The notes under the pieces were generated by a model. That model was not told the DNA's origin. It did not search any database and saw only the letters and a program-made list of their open reading frames with translations. A stretch of DNA of 64,000 nt from contig JBBHKE010001313.1 of the NCBI GenBank assembly GCA_037447655.1, forward strand, positions 64,001 to 128,000. Direction: 5' to 3'. Source of the stretch: Zygnema cylindricum (lineage: Eukaryota > Streptophyta > Zygnematophyceae > Zygnematales > Zygnemataceae). Position numbers and translations under genes: made by a program. Positions within the stretch are counted from its first letter, which is position 1. The number at the start of each line of letters is the position of its first letter. Of the stretch, positions 44,337 to 55,423 are shown piece after piece.

Positions 44337-45594
44337 GAAGTTAATCTAGATAGTGCCGACTCCAAGCTTATATAAACCAAAATGATTGACCGCTTGACAA
44401 TCAGAACCCCACTAAAGCTTCACCCTTGTGAAATAAGACTTTGTGTGTGCTCAGTTCCACCACAAAATGCAAAGTTAGAACATGTGATTTGGATACATTC
44501 ACCCACTTTGATTTTCCCTTAGAAATGCAGCCACCCAAGCAGGCAAAAACTTTGACCAGCTACACCCTTGTGTAGCTTGGACTCCTTTGAGTCCGCAGCA
44601 AAAAGAATCACTGAAAATGGCCAAGTAAATTGATTGTTATGGCTGGCCAAAGTTTGCCATTTATAAAGATGCTCTCTGGGAGAGTCTGCTACCTACCCAA
44701 AATATTATAAGTCCTAAACCCCGCTCTAAACCCCCTAGTACTGAGGTATGGACCAATCACATTAATGTATAGTACATAAAGGTACAGGTACCGATTTACC
44801 TTTTGTACACATCATACGACATGGCTAAAAAGTCAACACATGTCATCTCCGGACTAGTTCTTATAGTCCTCGGAATTCCTACTTTCAAATGTTTTCTCAC
44901 CACGTGGCGCCAGGTCATGCCACCTCAGAAAAACGGTACCGTACAAGAAAGTACAGGTGCCAGAGTATTTTTTGTTCGGACTTTGTACGACAATGCCATA
45001 TTGCGATATTTGTCACTTTTGGATTTGTTATCTTCCGTTCCGAAAATTGTGTAAACCCGTATGATGTTGCCACGTGTCATCCGGAGTGGCGGCGTCTGCA
45101 AATCGCCAAATTGTCCTTCCGCGAAGCCGGCGCTAACCACGGCCGTCCGATTTATTTCGGCATTTAATACGGACCGTTGGAAAAATTGTCCGTACTATTT
45201 GTTTCGTCCGTACTTTAAAGTACAACTATTTTTATGCCCTATAAACCGTAAACCAGTTAAATGGAAAATCCTACTAGATACTATTTAAATATCTACCAAC
45301 CCGAAATGTCCTAGCACTAGTCTTAGACTCAACGGATAAGGCTAACGGCTACAGGTTGCTTGACATACGGTAGGTACCAGGATCAATTCCTGGGTCCGTC
45401 AAATACCTTTTTGGTAAGTGTAGCAATTCTACACCCTGTCTCCATAGAGAGCCTAAGGAGCCATGGCTCTAACTCCCTGTCCAACCTTCAGTGACTACAA
45501 CAAGTGTGGGGGCTTGGAGAAGGGAGTTAGAGGTAGACTGCCTATGCTCTTTTTCTATACTAAAACAAACCTAGAAAATACTGAAATATCAACA
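44337..45594 (-). mobile_element. LTR (family D) lacking its 3' end, reverse orientation
   Basis: The reverse complement starts TGTTGATATTTCAG at 45594. Its extreme 3' end (the GAGGTCTCAGAGTTTCA portion) is missing at ~44337. The plus-strand tRNA-like block lies at 45310-45402, with the hairpin CCAGGATCAATTCCTGG. Confidence 0.85.
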
Positions 45595-47983
45595 TAGATT
45601 ATTGCAATGATCTCTCTTGATTGTATATGGAGATGGAGAGTGCCGGGTGGAGAGGTACAATGAAGATGAAAGTTAACACTCTCATCATGAAGTTACCAGC
45701 CGAGTACGAGAACATAGCGTACCGAGTACAGGAAATGACTGATAGTTCATGGACGTGGAATACATGGACAGTGGTCCGGATGATACTTGTGCAGGAAAAC
45801 ACAATGGAGATTAGGAGAGGAGGAAAGAGCATTCCAGCTCTAGCTGCAAGAGCGGACCGATGGGGGAAGGACCCGAAGAAAACGTACAATGGGGAAAGAG
45901 ATCAGTCTAGAGGACCGAGGACTCCAAAGGGTCTTTGTCACTTTTGCAAAAAACCGGGACACTTCATACCGTATTCTGTCAAGCTGTCGGAGCTGAGGCT
46001 CCAAGAGAACCGTGGAGGGGGTTCTTCCGGAGGAAAGAAAAAGGCACTTGTGGTCACAAAAGTGAAAGGGGAAACCGAGGACGAGTCCTTTGAGGAAGAG
46101 GATGGGGAGCTTCTTCTTGACGAGAATTTGGAGAAGAAGGAGATTCCTCATAAACAAAAGTGTACAGGAAGGATGGATCATCGACTTAGGTGCATCCATG
46201 CATATGTGTCGTGATAAGCATCTTTTCACCAAACTAAGAAATATTCCCAAAGTAGAGATTGAGTATGGGGATAGGAGAGTAGTTACTACAGATCTAGTGG
46301 GTTCGGTAGATCTGAAAGTTTTAGTGGAGGGTAAGACTTCTATACTCACTTTCTCAGATGTACTTTACATTCCTTAGCTGAGTAAAATTCTTGTCTCTAC
46401 GTCTGTATTTGATGACAAAGAATTTGATACCTTCACTAGAAAAGGAGTCTTTACTGCTAAGTTTGGAGATGAGTTATACTTCATAGCAGATAAGGGTAGC
46501 CAAAGAATGTTTAGGCTTAACCTGAGTAATGAAAAGAAGAATGCTTACTATGTTGGTGTTCCAAAGTTGATGATTTGGCATAAGCGGTTGGGGCATGTGC
46601 ATTTTGATAGGTTGAGGGAAATGAAGAAGCTTGGTGTAGTAGAAGGCATTCAGTTTGGGGATAACAAAATTTTGGATGATTCTAGTGGGTGTGCCCAAGG
46701 TAAGGCTCACAGACTTCCCTTTCCAAAAGCCGCCACATATAGAGGTGAGAAAGTACTAGATCTAATCCACACAGATATATGGGGACCAGCAAAAGTACCC
46801 TCGGTTGGAGGGAAAAGGTTTATGCTGACAATAACTAATGATTTGTCCAGATACTCTATAGTCTACTTCCTAAAAACAAAGTCTGAAACACCAACTTACT
46901 TCAAAGAATATAAGGCTTGGAGTGAGAAGTTGCACGGAACCCCTATTAAAAGAATAAGGAGTGATAATGGGGGAGAGTATACCTCTAATCAATTTGAGAA
47001 ATACTTGAGGGATGAGGGAGTTCAGCATCAGTGCCTTATAATCTAGAGCAAAATGGGGTAGCTGAGAGGTTGAACCGGACTCTAAGAGATAGTGTATGTA
47101 GTATGTTGGCCGACAAGAAGATAGGAAAGAGATTTTGGGCATAAGCCATAAATGTGCTAACTACATTAAGAATAGAGTCCTTACCTCAGCCGTGAAAGGA
47201 ACGACACCTTATGAGAGATGGGCTGGAAGGAAACCACATATTTCTCACGTGAAAGTATTCGGTAGTCAAGTTTACAGTCTTGATACGGATAGGAAAAACT
47301 TGAAACTAGATGCTAAGGAAAAACCACGATATTTTGTGGGATATGATGAGGATGTCAACGGATATAGATTCTATGACTTAGCAAAGCAAGATATCTTTCT
47401 GGTAAAACACCTAGTTGTCATGGATGAAGTGAAGTCATTTGATCCCTTCAAATATACTAAAAAAATAAGAATCAGTTTTGAGTCCGAGAGTGAAGAGGAC
47501 TCGGTTCTTCCTAGAAGGGACAAAAGTCCGCAAACGTTGTTTGCGGATTCATGGGAGATTCAAGATAGAAGAGATATACCTGAACTTCCTACGCACTCCG
47601 AGGAGACAGAATAGGAGGAATTGGAACAGACTTCCAGGGAGAGGGGAGCAGATGAAACGGTGAGCACAAATTTGAGACTTCCCTCCATTCCAGTTTCGGA
47701 TTTTGAAGGAGGGCGAACAAGCAGCAAAAAGATATACAATAAACATGCCGCCCACAAGGTAACTAAGTTGTCTCACCCTGATGAGCTTCAGTCATACTCG
47801 GAGGCACTAAACACTCTTGAGAGAGACAGATGGGTTAGAGCCATAAATGATGAAATGGCTTCCATCATGGAAGCCAAAACTTGGGAACTAGTGGACTGTC
47901 CCCCAGATAGAAGACCGATTGGGTGCAAATGTGTGTTTAAACTGAAACAGAACCCTGATAATACCATTGAAAGATATAAGGCT

Positions 47984-48081
47984 AGGTTAGTAGCAAAGGG
48001 GTTTACTCAAAAGGAGGGGATTGACTATGAGGAGGTTAGTAGCAAAGGGGTTCACTCAAAAGGAGGGGATTGACTATGAGG
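47984..48081 (+). repeat. 49-bp tandem duplication inside RT
   Basis: Two copies (47984-48032, 48033-48081), each beginning AGGTTAGTAGCAAAGGGG, differ at one base (TTTACTC versus TTCACTC). Forty-nine is not a multiple of three, so it shifts the RT frame at the [13 protein letters not shown] motif. Confidence 0.95.
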
Positions 48082-49419
48082 AGACTTTTGCTCCAGTTGT
48101 TCGGTTCCCATCAGTAAGGATTCTCCTCAGTCTAGCGGCAGCAAAAGACATGGAGATACACCAGATGGACATTAAGACCGCCTTCCTCAATGGTGAGCTA
48201 GAGGAAGAAATCTTCATAGGGCAACCAGAGGGGTTTGTGGAGGAAGGAGAGGAGAGCAAAGTCTGCAAGCTCATAAAATTCGTATATGGATTGAGGAGGC
48301 TCCCCGACAGTGGAACAAGATGAGTTTCTCACTGGTCTAAGATATATCCGGATCAGCTCTGACCATTCTATCTATATGTTTGAGGATGAGAATGGAGTCA
48401 TTTTATTGCAGTTTATGTCGATGATTTCATGGTGTTAAGTAAGTCTATGGATAAGATCCATAAGTTAAAGAAAGATCTTAGAAACATATTTAACATGAAG
48501 GATTTAGGGGAGGCAAGATATTTTTTAGGAATTCAAATGGAAAGAGAGGAAGAAAAAGATCATCAGATTAACTCAGAAAGAAGCAATAGGAAATATCTTT
48601 GAGAAATTCCAGATGGATAACACAAACATTTTTACCACTCCCGTGGACTTGAAGAAAGTAAGTCATGGGAGTGTAGAAGAAGGAGTGATCATCTTAGATG
48701 ATAAGATGAGTCCAGAAGAGAGAGAATTTATGAAGTCTATTCCTTACAGTCAGGTTGTAGGAAGTTTAATCTACTTTATGAATTGTACCAGGCCAGATAT
48801 AGCCGCACCAGTTGGAGAACTTAGTAGGAGTCTTAATGATCCTAGGAAGAGAGACTCGGAGGCAACCAAGAGAGTCATGAGATATCTGGTGGGAACCAGA
48901 GAGTTATGGTTGCATTTGGGAGAGGAGCACACTGACTTCACTACTTGGAGTGATGCCAGTTATGGGGATGCACCAATGAGAAGATGCACTTCTAGGTATG
49001 TTTTGTATGTGGGGGAAGGTGCTTACTGTTGGAGCAGCAAGCAACAAAAGGTGGTTGCTCAGTCCACTATGGAGGCTGAGTATATGGCGTTGTGTTCTGC
49101 TGTGAAAGAGTTGATGTGGGTCAAGTCCTTGTTGCAAGAACTGGGGTATATGTAGGAGGGAGTGCATGAAGTTTTTTGTGATAATCAAGCTGCCATTGCA
49201 ATTGCAGCTAATCGAAAACATCATTTAAAAGCTAAGCATATGGATATAAGATTGAGTTTTGTGAGAGAAAAAGTTTAGAATAAGATAGTGAATCTTGTAT
49301 ATAAATCTGATGAGGAGATGGTGGCTGATATGATGACAAAACCAGTGCCTTCTCCCCAGTTAAAATATTGTATATAAAACTGTGGACTAAAACCGCAGCT
49401 AAGATTATACTAGAAAACA

Positions 49420-49426
49420 AGGGGAG
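49420..49426 (+). promoter_or_regulatory. Polypurine tract of the 44040-50328 copia
   Basis: AGGGGAG, preceded by GAAAACA, lies directly 5' of the LTR start TGTTGAAAGT. Confidence 0.75.
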
Positions 49427-50040
49427 TGTTGAAAGTACTAGATTTATAGGGTATTTTCTAGGTCTAAATATATCAGCAAAATAGGAAAAGAAAAGGGCGG
49501 ACAACCTGCCTCCACCTCCTCTCTCTAGCCCCCATACTTGTTGTAGTCACTGAATGTTAGAGAGGGTGGTTGAGCCATGGCTGACTTAGCTCCACAAGCA
49601 GGACTAAAAAGTGAGATAAGTCACTCTCAACAAAAGGTTACGTCCGGCAGGACTCGAACCTCCGACCGGTAAAGCGAGGTGTAGCCGTCAGCTCTAACCG
49701 GTCTGTTGTTGAAGTTCGTTACTGTACATGGGGTAAGATATTTATTTAAACATTAATATGAACATTAGTCCGATTAACGAAACTACAAATAGTGAACATA
49801 GAGACATATTAGATTTAGTGCGTGCATCAAATCCCTTGCATGAAACAAATGAATCGGACATTTATTTCGATGGCGTATATCAAAAGCCAGTCTTCATCCA
49901 CAGCGCTAATCATCGCCGAGGTCCCGGAATGGTCACTTTGGCGGCTTTCGGACGTGGCGTGACCTGGTGATACGTGGCACGATAGAATTGAGCAGGACAA
50001 TCTCCTGATTGGATCGTACCTCAGTAGATAGGGGTTGTGA

Positions 50041-50061
50041 GGGGGGGGGGGGGGGGGGGGG
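50041..50061 (+). repeat. Poly-G run, 21 bases
   Basis: Twenty-one consecutive G lie in the U3 region of the LTR, upstream of the TATA box, where related LTRs have short mixed purine sequence. The length may be a sequencing or assembly uncertainty. Confidence 0.9.
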
Positions 50062-50105
50062 CTTTGGGTTTTTGGGTAGGTAGCACCTATCTCCCAAAGA
50101 GCTTG

Positions 50106-50112
50106 TATAAAA
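50106..50112 (+). promoter_or_regulatory. LTR TATA box
   Basis: TATAAAA follows CTCCCAAAGAGCTTG at the conserved LTR promoter position, about 220 bp before the LTR end. Confidence 0.65.
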
Positions 50113-50328
50113 GATTGGCATCTTTGCTGCCTCATAACTTATCGGATGGTTGGCCGTTTTCAGTGATTATTTTTTCTACGGACTCAAAGGAGTCCATGCT
50201 GCACACGAATATAGTCAGACTGTCAATTTGTTTCTTGGGCAAGAGTTTTTTTGGCTAAAAGTGGGTAAGGTAAAAACTATCTAGAGGCTTCCTGAATTCT
50301 GTAGTCCAATGGAGGACACAGAATTGCA

Positions 50329-51589
50329 ATCGCAACTGCGTATTTGTATGGGCGGACGCCGATTAAAATATCTAGTAGCGTCATGCTAATGTACAACTCG
50401 AATGTTTTTTTATTTGTTGTCGTACCAATGGCAACGAAAATCGTTGCAAAATTAAAGTTTGTACAAATGTCCTTGAATGTACCATTTGTACATTCATGTA
50501 TTATCGTTGTACCAACGGAGGCGTGACAAGATGTCCTATAACCAAGATTTTGTCGTCAAACAGGGTGGCTTTGATGTCACAAGGTACACACTATTTGCCA
50601 CATGTAAGTTTATAACTTCACGTCCGTCGTGGATCGACTTTGACTTTTATAAGTGGACCAATACACGCGTCCGGTAAGCGCAAAGTGTGTTGTTCTGACA
50701 CAACTGCTGGCACTGAAGATGAAGAAGATGCAGCAGTAGTCATCGTAGAACAAATCAAGAGAGGAAGCTTCCACAAATACCGATGGCTGAACAGAAACTT
50801 TGACAGACTATAACTTTCAGAAAAACGCTCTAAACGTTCTGAAAATTTGCCACAATGTAGATAACATACAAAGGAACACACACACAAATTTCAATTAATT
50901 CCGCTCACAAATCTGCGAGATATGTAGAAATGAAATTACATAAAACTGAGGGTACAGTTTTCATATCATTTGTTCCTAAAAATCAAATTCACTAAGTCCT
51001 ACTTTTATACACCGAAACTACACTAAGCTGTACGGAGGCATTCCAGCTGTACATCTAACATTCTATCACAAATATTTATAGCGAAGTTCAGACAACGTAA
51101 AGTGATAATGATCTAGTCACGCCTCGTCACTATTTGTTGGCGGCGGCTGTCAACGGTCCGATTAGAGGATTTGGCACCGTAGAACTGACTTCACGAAGTC
51201 CCGTGGTCCTGCCGAATTTTCGTACGTCCACGGAGGACATACTCACGCATTCTCCGAAGTGACGACACGTGTCCCAAGTGTGAATGAACCGTGAACTCCC
51301 AACTTCACTGTCACACTAATTTCGGTAAGTACTAAACCGAACTCAACCAAAAATAGCTTAAGTCCTGAACAGCTCTCTCTCTCACAGCTGAGGCATAAAG
51401 AGGACTAAAGCTTTCTAAAAACAACAAAGTGTCCTCTTGAGGATAGTCGGAGGAGACTAGCCAGACACCGGATACAAAGGGCGTTTGCGTCGAAAATTCG
51501 AAATCGGACGGTGGAATTTTTTCGCCAAAAAGTTTGGAGAATCTTAACGAATTTCTAGTAAACATCTTTTGTAAAAAAAAAAAAAAAAA
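50329..51589. other. Mostly non-coding interval with one exon-like ORF
   Basis: A short plus-strand open stretch at ~50671-50811 could encode SGKRKVCCSDTTAGTEDEED followed by AAVVIVEQIKRGSFHKYRWL and a stop. It has an acidic run and normal-looking codon use, but no ATG and no recognised family. It could be a terminal exon or a transposon scrap. Other ORFs here look spurious. Confidence 0.3.
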
Positions 51590-52265
51590 CCAGTAAGGAT
51601 TAATACGGAAAGGTACTTTCTCCAGTAAACAACCCCACTTTTCGCTTGATGGAAGGTTACCCGCAGACGAAACATGACAAAACATGTTTACTTGGATGGC
51701 TCCAATATTATAGGCGTAAGTATAGACCGTTGGATGTTTCACTTTTTTAGATTCGCGAAGCAATCGCGCAAATCGTTAGTGTGAAGAGACTCTCCTCGGC
51801 GAGGAGAGTTTCTTCACACGGGTCGCGTACCATTGATACACGTGAAAAGAAAAAAAAAATCCACCACGAATAGGCGATGAGAAACGAACAAGTCGTACAC
51901 GCCATGTGCCTTCCGCCACGGTGTATGCAGGTTGACCGAAATATCCTCGCACGCTCCATCTGACATCCACCGACCTTCAAAGTTTGCGGCGTCTTTTTGA
52001 CATTCCATTTCGAAATTTTGATTTCCAATTTGAAAATTAAAATTTGGTAGGAAAATTTTCGTACGAATCATTAACTACCTCCCCTCTTAAACAAATATTA
52101 CGTACAGATTTTCAGTTTGAAGAATACATTTAGATTTTAAGAATATAAAAACTAGCCTACTTGGCGCCAATCATAATTGAGAAACGATGTTTACTGGCAC
52201 GACACAATGGAACGCTGTGCCAGTAAACCCTACAAATTCTCGTCTCCGCATGTTTACTAAGACCG
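51590..52265. repeat. Family E repeat with perfect-type hairpins
   Basis: It matches 60058-60622 plus 63460-63590, the copy split by the hAT element. It contains the palindrome at 51779-51819 (GTGTGAAGAGACTCTCCTCG and its inverse, one mismatch) and a terminal inverted motif GTTTACTGGCAC/GTGCCAGTAAAC at 52192-52228. No protein is encoded. It may be a foldback or rolling-circle type element; its class is undecided. Confidence 0.6.
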
Positions 52266-52619
52266 CCTAATGGGTAGAAGCCTGAGATTCAAAAGCACAT
52301 TAACCAAAATTTAATTCCTACAGTCTGGTTGGCATGTTTTTTGGCCCTCTGATGAAATGTTTGGGGGTACAGTGGATTTTTACTAGTGTTGTGTATTGGT
52401 AAGGATTGGTCGATAACCGATATGGACCTTTTTTCGGGTACCCGATAATCGATATATTGGTACGATATATCGCCATCGGTGTTATCGCCGATAAATAACC
52501 GATATTTATCGGTTGTTATCGACGATAATACTGATATCGATAACTATCGGCGATAATTGTACGGACCGTACAGATAAATAAGGTGGTTGTAAATGGCGGC
52601 AGTCTGACAAATGTGTTCA

Positions 52620-53090
52620 GTCGATAGATGTCCCATGCGCATATAACGCACGGTATAAACTAACGAATACTATGTACGGTACATATCAAACGATGATGGA
52701 AAGTAAATAAAATTCGTACCTTACTTTGAACCCGTACATTATTTTTACAATTATGTTCAGTGTCCGTCGATGTTCGTACATTTTAGGGCTATTTTACGAG
52801 ATTTTTTAGGGTCTAAGGTACATTGCCGTACGTTCCTTTTATATTTCAGTACGGTTGCCGTAGATATTCCGTACTATTTGGTTTTTTAGGGTACACTTTC
52901 ATACAATTTCTTACATTTTTGATAAATTTTTGTACTTTTTAAAAATTTTAGGGATATTATAAGATTAGGCTTTTTTCGTACGTTTTGTACATGTCCGTAC
53001 AGTGAAATTTACACAAATTTTGCGAAAAGTATGAAAAAGACGAATACTACGTAGTTTTCGTAAAAAAGTTAAAATCCGTACGAATTGGAC
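52620..53090. mobile_element. Small hAT non-autonomous element (autonomous relative at 60623)
   Basis: It starts near GATAGATGTCCCATGCGC and ends near CCGTACGAATTGGACATC, the same termini as 53168-54053. The outer bases and target duplication are eroded, so the ends are approximate. Confidence 0.65.
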
Positions 53091-53167
53091 ATCGACGGTT
53101 GTCTGCTCTGTTCGTCTGTTCGTTTTCTTTTTTAAAAAGTTTGATTCTCAAATTTTACAATGTATTT

Positions 53168-54053
53168 CATAGATGTCCTATGCGCATAAAACGCACGGAG
53201 TAAACTAACGAATACTACGCTCCGTGCGCATAAAACAATTTCAAACTTCTAAAATTCGTAGGTAAAATTCGTACTTTTTTGTACTTTTTAAATTTAAATA
53301 TTTAAACATTGAAAACCCTAAAAACTAAAACGTGCAACGAACTAGCGGCGAGCGCCGGAATTTACGGCGTCTCCAACGGCGGCGTCCTCCTAAAGATGGT
53401 GTGGAGGACAGATAAAAATACGCTTGCGAGACGCCATAAATTTCGCGGCTCGCCGATCATGTATAAATACGCGTGCGAGACGCCATAAATGTCGCGGCTC
53501 GCCGCTCATGTAAAAATACGCGCGCGAGACGCCATAAATTCCGCGGCTCGCCGCTCATGTAAAAATACGTGTGCGAGACGCCATAAATTTCTCGGCTCGC
53601 CGCTCATGTAAAAATACGCGTGCGAGACGCCATAAATTCCGCTGCTCGCCGCTCACATACAAATACGCGTGCGAGACGCCATAAATTCTGCGGCTCGCCG
53701 CTCATATAAAAATACGCGTGCGAGACGCCATAAATTCCGCGGCTCGCCGCTCATATAAAAATATGCGCGCGCAAATGAAGCAAAAGTGCAAAATTGATAA
53801 GTGCAACGAACTAGTGGCGAGCGGCGGAATTTACGGCGTCTCCAACGGCGGCTTCCTTCTGAAGACGGAGTGACGGAGTGGAGGATAGGTAAAAAAAACG
53901 CGCGCGCAAATGAACCACCGTCTCTTTTTTTGAAAATGTCCGTACAATTTTTCGTACATTTGAGACGTACGAAATTTAAGAAAGCTACTAAACAAGCGAA
54001 TACTACGTAGTTTTCGTAAAAAAGTCCAAATCCGTACGAATTGGACATCTATG
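53168..54053. mobile_element. Small hAT non-autonomous element, TSD ATGTATTT
   Basis: An 11-bp perfect TIR CATAGATGTCC/GGACATCTATG bounds 886 bp, with identical 8-bp duplications ATGTATTT at 53160-53167 and 54054-54061. The relative at 27656-28454 shows the empty site (CAATGTAATTT, reverse complement). Subterminal TATGCGCATAAAACGCACGG and CCGTACGAATTGGACATC resemble the ends of the transposase-bearing element at 60623-63451, suggesting mobilisation by it. The interior is a minisatellite. Confidence 0.93.
53414..53757 (+). repeat. 49-bp minisatellite, seven units
   Basis: Seven tandem units contain GTGCGAGACGCCATAAATT followed by CGCGGCTCGCCGCTCATG. It is flanked by a ~50-bp direct repeat (TGCAACGAACTAGCGGCGAG at 53333 and TGCAACGAACTAGTGGCGAG at 53801). 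It is GC-rich against AT-rich surroundings. Confidence 0.93.
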
Positions 54054-54400
54054 ATGTATTTTAATTTTTTTGTTTCGGTTGTATAGTTTTAGAATTATAA
54101 AGTATTATTTTAAATTTGTCTACATCTACGTGCTGCGCTGTCCGTAATAATTATCCGTTAAATAGATACGGAACAGATTGTTATAAGTGGCATTCCACGC
54201 TATATAATGTAAATAATGTAAAACAGTATATCATAAAGTACTATACTATGCGTACTATATGTTTTTTAAGTAATCGCCGATATGGAATTTGTTGGTCTCC
54301 GACCGACATATCGGGACCTCTGACCGTTCGATAACCGATAACTATCGGTATCGGTTCTATCGCGATAATTTTTTTACCGATACACAACACTAATGTTTAC

Positions 54401-55423
54401 CTTTTAAATTCAGTACATTGGAGCAAGTGGTTAAAGTTGTAGTATCAATTAAAGAAATCAAGGGTAAAGGTGAAAACGAGAAAAAAATTAACTTTTGTGC
54501 GGAATAAAAATAAGTAAGGGTCTATGAACATAACCAATTTTTACCAGATTGGCCTATCAGATAAAGAAACGTCATATGTATTTGAATGACACCGAGAACA
54601 AAATTGTATAAAATTATTCTATCCTATAGCCACTTTCCTGTTGCACGTTGTTATGCAAACAAAAGCGTTGTATTTTTCTGTGAAATTGTCAAATCTTAAA
54701 TTAAAATGAAGTAACTGGAAAGGGAAGCGCTTCAAATGAGACATAAGATTGTGGAATAGAAACATGATAACATGTACATAGATCTGTATGTGCAAATGTC
54801 ACAAAATAGTGTAAGTACACTACGACAACGCTAATATGGGACCAACCATTTCCAGAAATAAAATAAAATGTACAACCTCTTGATAAGGTGGCCAGTCAAC
54901 TTATTGCATTCTAAACGAACTGCGGTACTACCTGCCATTTCTTTTTGTCAGAAACACATGCTTTCTCAAATAACTGCACACTATCAACATCAAGTCTTGC
55001 CAAACAAAAACCGGGGAACAAATTAAATAAAATAAAGAAACGGGGGTCTGTATTATTATACAAATGAAACCCCAACAAAATTTGTGACACAAAGAGAATC
55101 CAAAAAACTCCTGGTTCTACTCTCTGTAAAACAAAAACATAGAATCTCCAGTGTTGGCACATTTATCCTGTGTTGATAAGACTGTCCTTGTCACATTCTT
55201 GAACTGCCTCCAAAAGAAACTTATTGGACGAATTTTGTTTCGATAGAAACCTCGAACTGCCTCAAACTCCCTTGAGAAAGAATCCCAAATTATGGCAAAA
55301 AATAAAGAGAGTTGCACATTCATGGACTCGTGAACATAATTAACTTAAGTACAAACTCAATGTTTCTTCTACCGCCACAAGCAAATTCTCATGGCCAGTG
55401 AGTGGACGTTGAGAGCCCCGTCT
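54401..55423. other. Non-coding interval, probable TBL 3' flank
   Basis: No supported gene. On the minus strand the region after the TBL stop should hold the 3' UTR; TTTATTTTATTTAATTTG near 55020-55040 is a candidate A/T-rich end region. Further left the sequence is unremarkable. Confidence 0.45.

Larger units (their letters stand above)
45595..49426 (+). pseudogene. Copia gag-pol interior, decayed
   Basis: The gag C-terminal half (45621-46100) has a knuckle CHFCKKPGHFIPYS whose last Cys is Ser. The protease at ~46170 reads DLGASMHMC, with the active-site Ser replaced by Leu. Integrase spans 46570-47250 (HKRLGHVH, CAQGKAHRLPF, LIHTDIWGP, RIRSDNGGEY, NGVAERLNRT). RT spans 47880-48560 ([35 protein letters not shown]). 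RNase H spans 48900-49300 (WSDASYGDA, MEAEYMALC, CDNQAAIAI, AKHMDI), then MMTKPVPSPQL. Defects include a TAG after DVLYIP, a frameshift at ~47035, a TAA in FWA.AIN at ~47142, a 49-bp tandem duplication at 47984-48081, and later stops. Confidence 0.93.
44040..50328 (+). mobile_element. Bounded Ty1/copia element (family B/C LTRs), 5' side rearranged
   Basis: A 5' LTR start (TGTTGAAAGTACTAC) at 44040 and a full 3' LTR ending at 50328 bracket gag-pol. Flanks are ATCGT (44035-44039) and ATCGC (50329-50333), a duplication with one mismatch. The rest of the 5' LTR, PBS and gag N-terminus have been replaced by a reverse-oriented family D LTR (44337-45594). Confidence 0.8.
49427..50328 (+). mobile_element. 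3' LTR of the 44040-50328 copia, 902 bp
   Basis: It begins TGTTGAAAGTACTAG and ends GGAGGACACAGAATTGCA. It contains an antisense tRNA-like block (49639-49712), a 21-base G run at 50041-50061, and a TATA box at 50106. It shares its start with 44040 and its end with the partial LTR at 40844-41114. Confidence 0.93.
52384..54392 (+). mobile_element. hAT-like element (family F), 2009 bp with nested insertions
   Basis: The ends are TAGTGTTGTGTATTGG and CCGATACACAACACTA. Flanks ATTTTTAC (52376-52383) and ATGTTTAC (54393-54400) form an 8-bp duplication with one mismatch, as expected for hAT. Compared with the ~800-bp relative at 27656-28454, it has gained two smaller hAT-type elements (about 52620-53090 and 53168-54053). 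Confidence 0.85.

Noticed and set aside
45310-45402. Functional tRNA genes at the tRNA-like LTR blocks
   Set aside because: The T-arm is good, but acceptor and anticodon stems do not pair convincingly, and copies differ in the anticodon region. I report them only as tRNA-like.
51332-51763. 143-residue minus-strand ORF
   Set aside because: It spans the start of the family E repeat and a poly-A stretch; no domain, and the related copy at 60058 does not preserve it.
53414-53757. Regular array resembling CRISPR repeats
   Set aside because: The units are head-to-tail 49-bp minisatellite copies without unique spacers, in a eukaryotic transposon.
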